From assembly GCA_026392775.1 (NCBI GenBank), contig JAPLBK010000038.1:1-64000 (forward strand): 64,000 nucleotides of DNA, in the 5' to 3' direction. Each line of letters starts with the position of its first letter. Within the stretch, counting starts at the first letter, position 1. The position numbers were made by a program, and so were the translations under genes. The stretch comes from Actinomycetota bacterium. GTDB taxonomy: Bacteria > Actinomycetota > Actinomycetes > Nanopelagicales > Nanopelagicaceae. The notes beneath the pieces were generated by a model. That model was given only the letters and a program-made list of their open reading frames with translations. It did no database searches and was not told the origin of the DNA. Positions 55,845-64,000 of this stretch are shown in pieces.

Positions 55845-57076
55845 TACAATCCACCGCGACGGTATGGAATACCGTCAGCTGCTGGCATTCGCAGTCGTTG
55901 TGATGCAAGGGAAAGAACCAGAAGTGTTGCAATATACGGAGTCATGGTTACTAATTGACCAGGGAGGACATCAACAGCTACATAGAACCATAAGAATCCA
56001 GCTGACATAACACCACTAATTGCAGCAGAGATTAACTTGCCCTTACGCACATCGCGGTAAACAAGATAAGCCAGAATGGCAACAATTAATAGAATGAGTG
56101 CGTGAATAGCCTCTGAGTCACGTAATTGTAAAGCATCGGCAAAACCAAATAAACCAGCACCCATTAAAATTCCACCTGGGCGATAATTTCCAAAGAGTAG
56201 TGCTGCAAGACCGATGTATCCTCGTCCTGCTACCTGATTTTCTTGATAATGATTCGCTGCAACAATTGCCAAGAATCCACCACCTAAACCAGCCAAACCA
56301 CCTGAGATTAGAACTCCTGAATACTTCATCAAGTAAACATTTACGCCAAGTGATTCAGCAGCAATTGGTGCCTCACCAGCGCTGCGTAGTCGAAGTCCGA
56401 AAGATGTTTTCCAAAGAATGAAAAACGAGATTGGAACGATTGCTACTGCAATTGCAGTTACATAAGAAAGATCTCCAGTGAAACCACGGAGAATTGAGGC
56501 TACGTCAGAGATGAAAAACCAGTGTTTTTCAACGATTGGAGTCAAAATATCTGGGCTCTTCCAACCAAAGTAGGTTCCACCTGATAGCACAGGTAAACCA
56601 TTGTTTGAGATTGCACCTACATCTGGTGATTGTGATGGCCCTGGCCACGATCCACCTTGGTACAGGATTGTTGAAAGATAGCGAACTAGTCCAGCAGCGA
56701 TGATGTTGATAGCAACACCAGAGACCACATGATCAACTCCAAATGAAATTGTTGCAATTGCGTGCACAAGCGCGCCAACTGCGCCAAAGAAAATTGCAGC
56801 TGCTAAACCTAGCCATGGGCCATGTTTAGATCCAATAAATCCTCCAGCCCAAGCACCAAGAATCATCATGCCTTCAAGACCAATGTTTACAACACCTGAT
56901 CGCTCAGAGAACAACCCACCTAACCCAGCTAAAACAATTGGAACTGAGAGTAGAAGCGCCGCGGAAGCAGTTCCAACACTTGTTAAGTCGCTCGCTCCTG
57001 TAATTAAACGGATTATCGAAATGATAAGAATTACGAGTGTTGCATTAAGTAAAAGCTTTGTTGCTTTAGTTTTCAT
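55844..57076 (-). CDS. Nucleoside ABC transporter permease (second subunit)
   Basis: 410 residues with about ten hydrophobic helices; LLSVPIVLAGLGGLFSERSGVVNIGLEGMM is the typical start of the YufQ/NupQ-like family. Overlaps the first permease by ATGA and cdd by TAATG. Forms the membrane channel with the 367-residue permease. Confidence 0.92.
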   Translation of the reverse strand: MKTKATKLLLNATLVILIISIIRLITGASDLTSVGTASAALLLSVPIVLAGLGGLFSERSGVVNIGLEGMMILGAWAGGFIGSKHGPWLGLAAAIFFGAVGALVHAIATISFGVDHVVSGVAINIIAAGLVRYLSTILYQGGSWPGPSQSPDVGAISNNGLPVLSGGTYFGWKSPDILTPIVEKHWFFISDVASILRGFTGDLSYVTAIAVAIVPISFFILWKTSFGLRLRSAGEAPIAAESLGVNVYLMKYSGVLISGGLAGLGGGFLAIVAANHYQENQVAGRGYIGLAALLFGNYRPGGILMGAGLFGFADALQLRDSEAIHALILLIVAILAYLVYRDVRKGKLISAAISGVMSAGFLWFYVAVDVLPGQLVTMTPYIATLLVLSLASQRLRMPAADGIPYRRGGL

Positions 57077-58176
57077 GCTGCCACCACTTTTGCAAGCTCT
57101 TTACTCTGCAGCGTTATCTTGTAGCGACGAATAACTTCATAGGCAATAACAGAGCTCAGTAGAATAGAACCCTGCATAATCACATAAGTCTCGGGAGCAA
57201 TATCAATAAGTTCGAGAGCGCGTGAGCTCACTTCAAGGAAACCAAATAGTAACGCGCTGATTGCCATTCCTACTGCGCCATTTCGACCTAGTAGCGCCAC
57301 AGCAATTGCTGAGAAGCCAATTCCAGATTTAAAACCCATGGTGTAGGAATGAGTGTCCCCAAGAATAGTTGGCAATCCAGCCAAGCCAGCGATTGCACCT
57401 GAAATAACTAAAGCAATAAAAGTCATTTTCTTTGAATTAACACCACTAACGCGAGCCGCAATTGGGTTTGAGCCTGATGCGCGTAATTCAAAACCAAAAC
57501 GTGTGCGGTTAACGATAAACCAGAAGGCGATTCCTAATGCAATTGCTATTAGCAACATGCCATAAACACCACCGCCTGGTTGATCCTCCACCCCTAATTT
57601 ATTCAACAATGGCATTAAATCTGGAATATGCGCAGAGGGTGGAAGAACCTTGGTTGTTAAATTATTAGAGCCTTCAACGATGTCTGCAAAATATTGAGCG
57701 AAGAGAAATGAAGTTAAACCAACAGCAAGTGAGTTCAACATAATCGTTGAAATAACTTCACTCACTCCGCGCTTAACTTTTAAGTAAGCAGCGATTGCTG
57801 CCCATAATCCACCCACTGTCATGGCAATTAAAAAAAGAGCAAGCACATGAAGTACAGGCGGTAAAACAAACTTAGCTGCAAAGTAAGAACTGAAAAGAGC
57901 GCCTAGACGTAGTTGGCCTTCAATACCAATATTAAATAGTCCGGCTCTAAAAGTTACAGCAATAGCTATAGCTGCAATGTAATAAGGAGTTGCCGTATTG
58001 AGAACTTCAAGCAAAGAACCCGCTTGAGTTCCGAACTCCCACATCGTTTTATAAGCATCCATCGGAGATTTTTTGGATGCTAAAACAGCAACACTGGAGA
58101 TGACAATTGAAACTACGGCTGCAACAATAGGCGCTGCAACTGCTAGAAGTATCTGCGAAGTTGATGGTTTTTTCAT
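57073..58176 (-). CDS. Nucleoside ABC transporter permease (first subunit)
   Basis: 367 residues, multi-helix. LFNIGIEGQLRLGALFSSYFA and RRGVSEVISTIMLNSLAVGLTSFL-like segments mark the YufP/NupP-type permease. TAATG overlap with the ATPase, ATGA overlap with the second permease. Confidence 0.92.
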   Translation of the reverse strand: MKKPSTSQILLAVAAPIVAAVVSIVISSVAVLASKKSPMDAYKTMWEFGTQAGSLLEVLNTATPYYIAAIAIAVTFRAGLFNIGIEGQLRLGALFSSYFAAKFVLPPVLHVLALFLIAMTVGGLWAAIAAYLKVKRGVSEVISTIMLNSLAVGLTSFLFAQYFADIVEGSNNLTTKVLPPSAHIPDLMPLLNKLGVEDQPGGGVYGMLLIAIALGIAFWFIVNRTRFGFELRASGSNPIAARVSGVNSKKMTFIALVISGAIAGLAGLPTILGDTHSYTMGFKSGIGFSAIAVALLGRNGAVGMAISALLFGFLEVSSRALELIDIAPETYVIMQGSILLSSVIAYEVIRRYKITLQSKELAKVVAA

Positions 58177-59678
58177 TATGCACCAGTCATCGCTGAGCCA
58201 AGTTGCTCAGGGGTTGTCTTTTGAGGATCCAGTTCCGCGGTAATGGCTCCACGTAGCATGACCAGAAGTCGATCAGACATTCCAATGAGCTCTTCCAGGT
58301 CAGCTGAAATCAACACGATTGCCATTCCCTTTTCACGCGCACGGCGCAGTTCTTCCCAAATTGCAGCTTGTGCACCAACATCAACGCCACGAGTGGGGTG
58401 TGAAGCAACAAGGAGCGCCGGTGCCTTACTCATTTCACGACCTACGATAAATTTTTGCTGGTTACCACCTGATAGAGCTGCTGCCAAAGTGTGGGGTCCT
58501 GGTGCGCGAACATCGAACTCATCCATGATTACTCGAGTATCTGCAATTGTTGCTTTCTTATCTAGAATAAAACCTTGCATGACAGGCTTACTTCTTTGAT
58601 GCCCAAGAATTCTATTTTCCCACAGTGGTGAAGCCATCATTAATGCTTGACGTTGGCGATCCTCTGGAATCAAGCCAATACCTGCATCATGGCGGTGGGC
58701 CACGGAGTAGTGGTCAATGTTTTCACCTTTGAATTCAATATGACCTGTGTAATCACGCAAGCCCATAATTGCTTCGACTAACTCGGCTTGGCCATTTCCT
58801 TCAACACCGGCGATACCAATTACCTCACCAGCTTGGAGATCAAAGGAGATGTGCGAGATTAAATCGCGGCTACCTGATTTTGTTGGGACCGAAACATCCT
58901 TAAGTGAAAGTGTCACTTCAGGGCGGCGAGTATCTCCGTGGGTAGTTGGCTGTGGAAGTTCGCTACCCACCATAAGTTCGGCTAACTGCCTTGCGGTGAC
59001 ATCTTTAGATTTCACTTGGGCAACGGTCGATCCTGCACGAACCACAGTCACATCATCGGCAACGCGCAAAACCTCATCAAGTTTGTGAGAGATAAATATG
59101 ATTGCCATTCCTTCTGCGCGAAGACCTTTAAGTGCATTGAATAGATCATCTACCTCCTGCGGAACTAACACCGCTGTTGGTTCATCAAAAATCAAAATTC
59201 GAGCGCCACGATAAAGAACCTTCAAGATTTCAACACGTTGGCGCTGCCCAACGCCTAACTCTTCAACCAAAATATCTGGATCAACATCTAAACCATAAGC
59301 CGCTGACATGTCAGCAACTTTCTTACGTGCTGCAGTAAAGTCAATTGTCATTCCATGCTTAGGTTCTGCTCCTAGAATGATATTTTCTAAAACTGTGAAG
59401 TTATCAGCTAACATAAAGTGCTGGTGAACCATTCCAATACTGGAATCGATGGCATCGTTAGGGTTTTTAAAATTAACGCTTTGGCCGTTGACCAAAATTT
59501 CGCCACCATCTGGGCGTTGCATCCCATACAGAATCTTCATTACGGTGGATTTGCCTGCACCATTTTCGCCAACAAGGGCGTGAACAGTTCCTGTTTCAAC
59601 TTTCATTGAGACGTCTTTATTTGCGATTACGCCCGGGAAACGCTTGGAGATGTGTCGCAGTTCAACAGCTACTGACAC
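58176..59678 (-). CDS. Nucleoside ABC transporter ATPase with two nucleotide-binding domains
   Basis: 500 residues. First domain: Walker A GENGAGKSTVMKILYG and Walker B ILIFDEPTAVL. Second domain: degenerate P-loop GVEGNGQAELVEAI, signature LSGGNQQKFIVGRE and a Walker B-like LLVASHPTRGVD. Duplicated ATPase of the YufO/NupO sugar or nucleoside type. GTG start with AAGGAG upstream; separated from the binding-protein gene by a strong terminator. Confidence 0.93.
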   Translation of the reverse strand: MSVAVELRHISKRFPGVIANKDVSMKVETGTVHALVGENGAGKSTVMKILYGMQRPDGGEILVNGQSVNFKNPNDAIDSSIGMVHQHFMLADNFTVLENIILGAEPKHGMTIDFTAARKKVADMSAAYGLDVDPDILVEELGVGQRQRVEILKVLYRGARILIFDEPTAVLVPQEVDDLFNALKGLRAEGMAIIFISHKLDEVLRVADDVTVVRAGSTVAQVKSKDVTARQLAELMVGSELPQPTTHGDTRRPEVTLSLKDVSVPTKSGSRDLISHISFDLQAGEVIGIAGVEGNGQAELVEAIMGLRDYTGHIEFKGENIDHYSVAHRHDAGIGLIPEDRQRQALMMASPLWENRILGHQRSKPVMQGFILDKKATIADTRVIMDEFDVRAPGPHTLAAALSGGNQQKFIVGREMSKAPALLVASHPTRGVDVGAQAAIWEELRRAREKGMAIVLISADLEELIGMSDRLLVMLRGAITAELDPQKTTPEQLGSAMTGA

Positions 59679-59711
59679 TTAAGGACTCTCCTTTGAGTTG
59701 ATTGTTAAAAA

Positions 59712-59756
59712 CATTTGGCCCAACAAGGAGATTTAACTCCATTGTTGGGCCAAATG
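59712..59756 (-). terminator. Strong hairpin terminator/attenuator between bmp and its ATPase
   Basis: Perfect 15-base inverted repeat CATTTGGCCCAACAA / TTGTTGGGCCAAATG, extended inside by GGAG/CTCC with a short loop. On the minus strand a T-tract (GTTTTTAAC) follows. It would stop most bmp transcripts while letting some read through to the ATPase and permeases. Confidence 0.85.
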
Positions 59757-59775
59757 CCACTTTCTTAGTCTGTGA

Positions 59776-60831
59776 TTATGGCTTTGTTGGAACCTTAATC
59801 TTGCCAGACTTAATTCCTGCTGCAGCCTTATCGATTGCAGCTTTGAACTTAGTGATGTATCCGCCAGAGTATGAAACTCCAACGCCATCTAACGCCAAGT
59901 TGTATTGACGACCGTAGATACCGGCTTCGGCATCTAGAACGTCGTTAACTGAAGAACCTGCAACTGCTGTTGCAATTACGTCATAAACAGCACGGTCAAC
60001 GCGCTTGATCATTGATGTAAGCATGTTCTTCTTCTCATCAGCTGAAGCTGTCAGGTACTGATCAGCGTCAACGCCAATAGTCCAAACCTTCTTGCCAGCC
60101 TTTGCTGCATCTAGAGCAGCTGCGAAGTTACCCGCACCTGAACCACCAGCAGCTGAATAAATAACATCTACGCCCTTATCGATCATTCCCTTAGCAATAA
60201 CCTTTAACTTTGCTGGGTCATTGAAACCAGAGAAATCAGGGAACTCAGTTACATACTTAGCGTCAACTGTTGCAGACTTCTTTGTTGCCTTAACACCAGC
60301 AACAAATCCTGCTTCAAACTTCTGAAGTAGTGGTGTGCGAACTCCGCCGATGTAACCAATCTTTCCTGATTTTGATCCAAGTGCTGCTGCAACGCCTGCA
60401 AGGTATGAACCTTGCTCTTCAGCGAACACAAGTGATGCAACGTTAAGAAGTGGAACTGAAGCATCATCGATGATTCCAAATTGAACATCTGGATAATCGG
60501 CTGCAACAGCCTTAATTGGGCCTCCGTATAGGAAACCAACTGCGATGATTGGGTTGTATCCAGCCTTTGCGAGCAAGCGAAGCTTGTCTTCGCGCTCTGA
60601 ATCTGAACCAGTTGTAACTGTTACTTCTTTAGCAGTAACACCAAACTTCTTCTTGGCAGCATCTAGACCAGCTGCGGCAGAGTCATTGAAAGACTTGTCT
60701 CCGCGGCCACCGATGTCATAAGCAAGTCCAACTTTTACCTTTGATGCTGCAGTAGCTGCTGGTGCAATAAATGCAGTTGCTGCAAGAGTTGCCGCAGCAA
60801 TCACTGCTACGAGACGAAATACTTTCTTCAA
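59776..60831 (-). CDS. BMP-family nucleoside-binding protein
   Basis: 351 residues from TTG 60831, with AAGGAGG 4 bases upstream; the frame to 60867 is unlikely. A Sec signal peptide (about 1-27, AxA-type cleavage near ATAAS) precedes the periplasmic-binding-protein fold of the BMP/PnrA family (VGLAYDIGGRGDKSFNDSAAAG, YLAGVAAALGSKSGKIGYIGG). Captures nucleosides for the ABC transporter downstream. It lacks the lipobox cysteine usual in Gram-positive relatives. Confidence 0.93.
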   Translation of the reverse strand: MKKVFRLVAVIAAATLAATAFIAPAATAASKVKVGLAYDIGGRGDKSFNDSAAAGLDAAKKKFGVTAKEVTVTTGSDSEREDKLRLLAKAGYNPIIAVGFLYGGPIKAVAADYPDVQFGIIDDASVPLLNVASLVFAEEQGSYLAGVAAALGSKSGKIGYIGGVRTPLLQKFEAGFVAGVKATKKSATVDAKYVTEFPDFSGFNDPAKLKVIAKGMIDKGVDVIYSAAGGSGAGNFAAALDAAKAGKKVWTIGVDADQYLTASADEKKNMLTSMIKRVDRAVYDVIATAVAGSSVNDVLDAEAGIYGRQYNLALDGVGVSYSGGYITKFKAAIDKAAAGIKSGKIKVPTKP

Positions 60832-60844
60832 TTTTCCTCCTTCA

Positions 60845-60927
60845 AGGGGCTCCCCTACGCCTACCAAAAGCAGGTATAGGAGCTCTGTGTGTGACTGAGC
60901 CTAGTAGTTATGCATGAATAAACTCAA
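60845..60927 (-). promoter_or_regulatory. Promoter and structured leader of bmp
   Basis: Minus-strand -35 TTGAGT (60922-60927), 18 bases, -10 TAGGCT (60898-60903). The leader of about 60 bases holds an imperfect hairpin (60849-60883, GCTCC/GGAGC ends) just before the AAGGAGG Shine-Dalgarno. Nothing else is seen in the 176-base gap to trpS besides a weak CTCAA/TTGAG stem. Confidence 0.45.
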
Positions 60928-61007
60928 CACACGCCAGCAGATTTAGAGGCAAGGCATGTAACGTTTTGGATAAGTCTCAACCTTGAGTTGACACTGCTTT
61001 AACTGGG

Positions 61008-62006
61008 TTATTTAACGATCCCTAGGTTTTCATAGGCCTTTTCAAGGGTTTGGGACGCTACTACGCGGGCTTTTGCAGCCCCCTCATGCAAAATATCAAG
61101 CAAATGCTTTTCATCGTTCAATAAATCAATTGCCGTAGCGCGAATTGGTCGGAAATATTCAACAACAACCTCAGCCACAGCGCCTTTAAAATCGCCGTAA
61201 CCCTTGCCATCAAATTCCGCTTCTAAAGCTGAGATAGTTTTGCCCGAGAGCGCACTGTGAATTGTCAGTAAATTACTAATTCCAGGCTTTTCTTTTTCAT
61301 CAAATTTCACTTCGCGCCCAGCATCAGTTGCCGCGCTCTTTATCTTCTTTGCATTTGATTCTGGGGTATCCATCAACTCCAGAACTCCTGCGGCAGAGCC
61401 TGATGATTTACTCATCTTGGCCGATGGATCTTGTAGATCTTGGATTTTAGCTGCAGTTTTTAAAATAAAGTTTTCTGGAATCGTAAATGTCTCACCGAAA
61501 CGGGTATTAAATCGGCCTGCCAAGTCGCGTGTTAGCTCAATGTGTTGGCGTTGATCTTCACCGACTGGAACTAAGTTTGCTTGATACAACAAAATATCTG
61601 CTGCCTGCAACATGGGGTATGTGAAAAGTCCAACGCGGGCAGAATCAGATCCACCCTTTGCAGATTTATCTTTGAACTGTGTCATACGACTTGCTTCACC
61701 AAAACCAGCCATGCATTCCATGAGCCAACCCAATTGATTGTGTTGTGGCACTTGTGACTGAACAAAAAGCGTTGATTTCTCTGGAGAAATTCCAAGTGCA
61801 ATTAACTGCGCAGCCGAAGCTAACGTTCGCTTTCGCAGCAGAGCAGGTTCAATCTCTCCAGTTAATGCATGCAAATCCACGATGCAATAAAAAGCATCAT
61901 GGCCATCTTGTAATTCAACCCACTGCTTAAGGGCGCCTAAGTAGTTGCCCAGGTGGAAGGAGTCACTTGTCGGCTGGATTCCAGATAAAACCCGCTTGGC
62001 GCTCAT
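61008..62006 (-). CDS. trpS: Tryptophanyl-tRNA synthetase
   Basis: 332 residues, class Ic synthetase. [21 protein letters not shown] has the HIGH-like motif; KMSKSSGS is the KMSKS motif; [32 protein letters not shown] is the tryptophan pocket. Charges tRNA-Trp. 19 bases after the CorC-like gene. Confidence 0.95.
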   Translation of the reverse strand: MSAKRVLSGIQPTSDSFHLGNYLGALKQWVELQDGHDAFYCIVDLHALTGEIEPALLRKRTLASAAQLIALGISPEKSTLFVQSQVPQHNQLGWLMECMAGFGEASRMTQFKDKSAKGGSDSARVGLFTYPMLQAADILLYQANLVPVGEDQRQHIELTRDLAGRFNTRFGETFTIPENFILKTAAKIQDLQDPSAKMSKSSGSAAGVLELMDTPESNAKKIKSAATDAGREVKFDEKEKPGISNLLTIHSALSGKTISALEAEFDGKGYGDFKGAVAEVVVEYFRPIRATAIDLLNDEKHLLDILHEGAAKARVVASQTLEKAYENLGIVK

Positions 62007-62025
62007 GCGTTAATTCTTTCACACA

Positions 62026-63321
62026 TCATGTGCTGCGAGAGATCAATAGCGCGCCAGCGCGCTTACCCTCCATAGAAAGCACTGTAATTCGTAGTCCATC
62101 AACCATTAATACGTCATGTTCCTTAGGGATTCGACCTAAATGATGCATTACAAAGCCGCTGGCGGTTTCATAAGGACCATCTGGAATTTCTAGGCCGGTC
62201 TGCTCAATTAAATCCTCAATTGATATCAGGCCGTCAACTTCAAAATCACCTGTGCGTGATTCCACAGCGATATCCGTTTCATCGACATCGTATTCATCTC
62301 TAATATCACCGATTAAGCACTCCACTAGATCTTCCAGAGTCACGATGCCATCTGTGCCACCGTATTCATCAAGGACGATTGCCACATGCTGTCCTTGTTT
62401 ACGCATCTCAGAAAGTGCTGGCAAAATTCCTTTTGTTCCAGGCAAAAACATGATGGATCGGACGAGTTCAATAATCTTTGTTTCCTTTGTTGCTTTTGAT
62501 GTATCAAGCAGATCTCGCACATGTATAAAACCAATTATTTCATCAGATGAGCCACGAATTACCGGATAACGAGAATGGGCTTTATCAACGGCCAATTCAA
62601 TAGCTTTACCAACAGTAAATGTGACGTCCATAAAATCTACTTCAGTGCGTGGAACCATGACCTCATGAATCTGGCGCTCGGAGGCGTTAAAAACTTCCTC
62701 AACAATGTCTCGTTCTTCATCACTTAAAGCGGCATGGCCAGAGACAAGATCTAATAGCTCTTCTTCTGATATTTGGCTTCTAGCCTCTTTGGGATCGATG
62801 CCAAATGCGCGCACCACAAAGTCTGTTGATTTTGAGAGCAACCAGATAACAGGGCGGAAAATCTTTGCAATTACATCAATTACTCCAGCTGAAGCTAAAG
62901 AGATCTCTTCACTTCTAAATAGGGCTAGGCGTTTTGGGACTAACTCACCAAAGACCAGTGAGAAGTAAGCGATAACCAAGGTCACGCCAATAATTGAAAG
63001 GGTTGTGCTCAGCCCCGTTGATAAACCTTTTTCTTCCAACCAGGGAATGACATATCCACCGAGTTTTTCCGCACCTAGGGCAGCTGATAGAAACCCACAC
63101 ACTGTGACACCAACTTGGGCAGCAGCTAAAAAGCGGTTCGGATTCTCAGCTAACTTTGCAACGCGAGCGCCCCGTTTTCCACGCCCAGCAATCTGGCGAA
63201 TCTGGCTCTCACGTAACGAAATAAGGGCTATTTCAGCTGCAACAAACAGGGCGGCCAACAAGATAAGGCCAGCGACCAGAGCTAAATCTGCAAATAACGT
63301 ACCGACCGAGTGAGTCTCCAT
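62026..63321 (-). CDS. DUF21/CBS/CorC-type membrane transporter (hemolysin family)
   Basis: 431 residues. An N-terminal DUF21 membrane domain (about 10-180, EIALISLRESQIRQIAGRG), then a CBS pair (ASERQIHEVMVPRTEVDFMD, SRYPVIRGSSDEIIGFIHVRDLL) and a CorC_HlyC C-terminal domain (DEYGGTDGIVTLEDLVECLIGDIRDEYD). Probably Mg2+/Co2+ efflux or homeostasis; the hemolysin name is historical. Confidence 0.9.
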   Translation of the reverse strand: METHSVGTLFADLALVAGLILLAALFVAAEIALISLRESQIRQIAGRGKRGARVAKLAENPNRFLAAAQVGVTVCGFLSAALGAEKLGGYVIPWLEEKGLSTGLSTTLSIIGVTLVIAYFSLVFGELVPKRLALFRSEEISLASAGVIDVIAKIFRPVIWLLSKSTDFVVRAFGIDPKEARSQISEEELLDLVSGHAALSDEERDIVEEVFNASERQIHEVMVPRTEVDFMDVTFTVGKAIELAVDKAHSRYPVIRGSSDEIIGFIHVRDLLDTSKATKETKIIELVRSIMFLPGTKGILPALSEMRKQGQHVAIVLDEYGGTDGIVTLEDLVECLIGDIRDEYDVDETDIAVESRTGDFEVDGLISIEDLIEQTGLEIPDGPYETASGFVMHHLGRIPKEHDVLMVDGLRITVLSMEGKRAGALLISRST

Positions 63322-63331
63322 TAGGTGCCTA

Positions 63332-63337
63332 ACTATA
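63332..63337 (-). promoter_or_regulatory. Putative -10 for the CorC-like gene
   Basis: TATAGT on the minus strand, 10 bases before the ATG at 63321, leaving a leader of only a few bases. Confidence 0.4.
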
Positions 63338-63376
63338 CGGCAACGCCCGAAGGGCCGGTCTAGCCAATTACCCCCA

Positions 63377-63453
63377 TTACGCGTAACCTTCGGTGCGTTG
63401 GTCCACCCGGACCATCACCTTCATCCACGGACCGTCGGGCACGTACCTGCCCG
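63377..63453 (+). promoter_or_regulatory. GC-rich structured leader of the sugar-ABC ATPase gene
   Basis: A perfect palindrome TTACGCGTAA (63377-63386, a possible LacI-type operator) is followed by hairpins GGTCC-ACCC-GGACC (63400-63413) and CGGGCA-CGTACC-TGCCCG (63436-63453). An AAGGAG Shine-Dalgarno lies 9 bases before the ATG at 63472. The stretch is visibly richer in G and C than its surroundings. No promoter hexamers were convincing. Confidence 0.4.
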
Positions 63454-63471
63454 GAGAAGGAGAGCAATCTC

Positions 63472-64000
63472 ATGGCATCAGTAGTTTTCGAAGCCGCATC
63501 ACGTATCTATCCAGGAACAACTGCACCTGCAGTCGATAAATTAAATCTTACTGTCAATGACGGTGAGTTTTTGGTTTTAGTCGGACCATCAGGTTGCGGT
63601 AAGTCAACATCACTTCGTATGTTGGCAGGACTTGAAGAAGTCGATAACGGAAGAATCTTGATCGGCGATCGCGACGTTACAAACGTTGCACCAAAAGATC
63701 GCGATATCGCGATGGTATTCCAGTCATATGCGTTGTACCCACACATGAGTGTTGCAGAAAATATGGGCTTCGCACTAAAAATCGCTGGAACTCCAAAAGA
63801 AGAGCGTGAACGCCGCGTTCTTGAAGCAGCTAAGTTGCTAGACCTTGAGCCATGCGAAGTTGCGTGTTGCAACTCGTACACAGATCGCTGCATTGCAGCG
63901 TCGCTTAGGAATCACAACTGTTTATGTAACACACGACCAGGTCGAAGCTATGACTATGGGTGATCGCGTTGCAGTTCTTAAGGATGGCTTGCTGCAGCAA
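63472..64000 (+). pseudogene. Sugar ABC transporter ATPase (MalK/UgpC/MsmX-like), disrupted; continues past the window
   Basis: The first 128 residues are a normal carbohydrate ABC ATPase start: Walker [19 protein letters not shown] loop [16 protein letters not shown], up to LLDLEP. The frame then changes at about 63851 and ends at 63963, while the plus-one frame from 63854 reads on ([37 protein letters not shown]) to the window edge. About 40 residues with the LSGGQ signature and the Walker B aspartate-glutamate are missing. As written it cannot be a working ATPase; an assembly gap is equally possible. Confidence 0.8.

Noticed and set aside
60961..61007. Terminator after trpS (CTCAA/TTGAG stem).
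   Set aside because: The stem is only 5 bases and no T-tract follows; too weak to call.
1..64000. CRISPR arrays, tRNA or rRNA genes, insertion sequences, prophage or attachment sites.
   Set aside because: No repeats with regular spacers, no tRNA-like cloverleaf in the short gaps, no transposase or phage genes were seen.

Overview
The window looks like a piece of a streamlined, low-GC actinobacterial chromosome, most likely the freshwater acI lineage (Nanopelagicales, 'Ca. Planktophila' / 'Ca. Nanopelagicus' type). This is inferred from gene content and order, not from a marker-gene search. Actinobacterial hallmarks are WhiB, MtrAB, MshB, DUF3117, DUF3499, the acyl-CoA carboxylase epsilon subunit and the secA-comF-mtrBA-ahcY-manB order also known from Mycobacterium. 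Base composition is by eye well below 50% GC. Genes are packed tightly: most neighbours overlap by ATGA, GTGA or TAATG or are a few bases apart. No tRNA, rRNA, IS, prophage or CRISPR is visible, and no gene-free stretch exceeds 300 bases; the longest are 60832-61007, 63322-63471 and 14154-14283.

Layout. 1-14.3 kb: an Rv3235-like gene faces a minus-strand block of whiB, a very large glycosyltransferase, a DUF5719 protein, DUF3499, manB, ahcY, mtrA, mtrB, comF and secA (envelope growth control, SAM cycle, secretion). 14.3-20.5 kb: mannose-1-phosphate guanylyltransferase, dapC, ferredoxin, then cysS, a small membrane protein, mshB, a rhodanese and a TetR regulator. 20.5-29.5 kb: DEAD-box helicase, then a minus-strand chain pepA, O-methyltransferase, htrA, tatB, mrp, EamA, PHP and marC, plus DUF3117 and a tiny protein consisting only of sigma region 4. 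29.5-38.1 kb: SRPBCC, LOG, dapD, SpoIID, a polysaccharide ABC exporter, a glycosyltransferase, an LCP ligase, UDP-glucose dehydrogenase and a CoA-binding protein. 38.1-44.5 kb: purE, purK, birA and the biotin-dependent acyl-CoA carboxylase (accD, accE, maf, accA). 44.5-60.9 kb: a nucleoside import and salvage region (PNP, sugar phosphomutase, deoC, two ALDH genes, nucleoside hydrolase, ribokinase, a cytochrome P450, adenosine deaminase, thymidine phosphorylase, cytidine deaminase and a complete BMP-type nucleoside ABC transporter). 61-64 kb: trpS, a CorC-like membrane protein and the start of a sugar-ABC ATPase.

How it works together. The 44.5-60.9 kb region can import nucleosides, deaminate them, cleave them by phosphorolysis or hydrolysis, and send ribose or deoxyribose phosphate to central metabolism through the mutase and DeoC. 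The cytochrome P450 is translationally coupled to the adenosine deaminase, which is unexpected.

The most striking signal is regulatory. At many transcription-unit starts a TANNNT hexamer sits 6 or 7 bases upstream of the start codon with no Shine-Dalgarno, as expected for leaderless mRNAs. At two divergent pairs (birA/accD and nucleoside hydrolase/ribokinase) one symmetric TANNNTA heptamer can serve as the -10 element for both directions, in an 18-base intergenic gap with identical geometry. Three genes carry frame problems (an aldehyde dehydrogenase, a sugar-ABC ATPase and the DEAD-box helicase leader) that may be real lesions or assembly errors.
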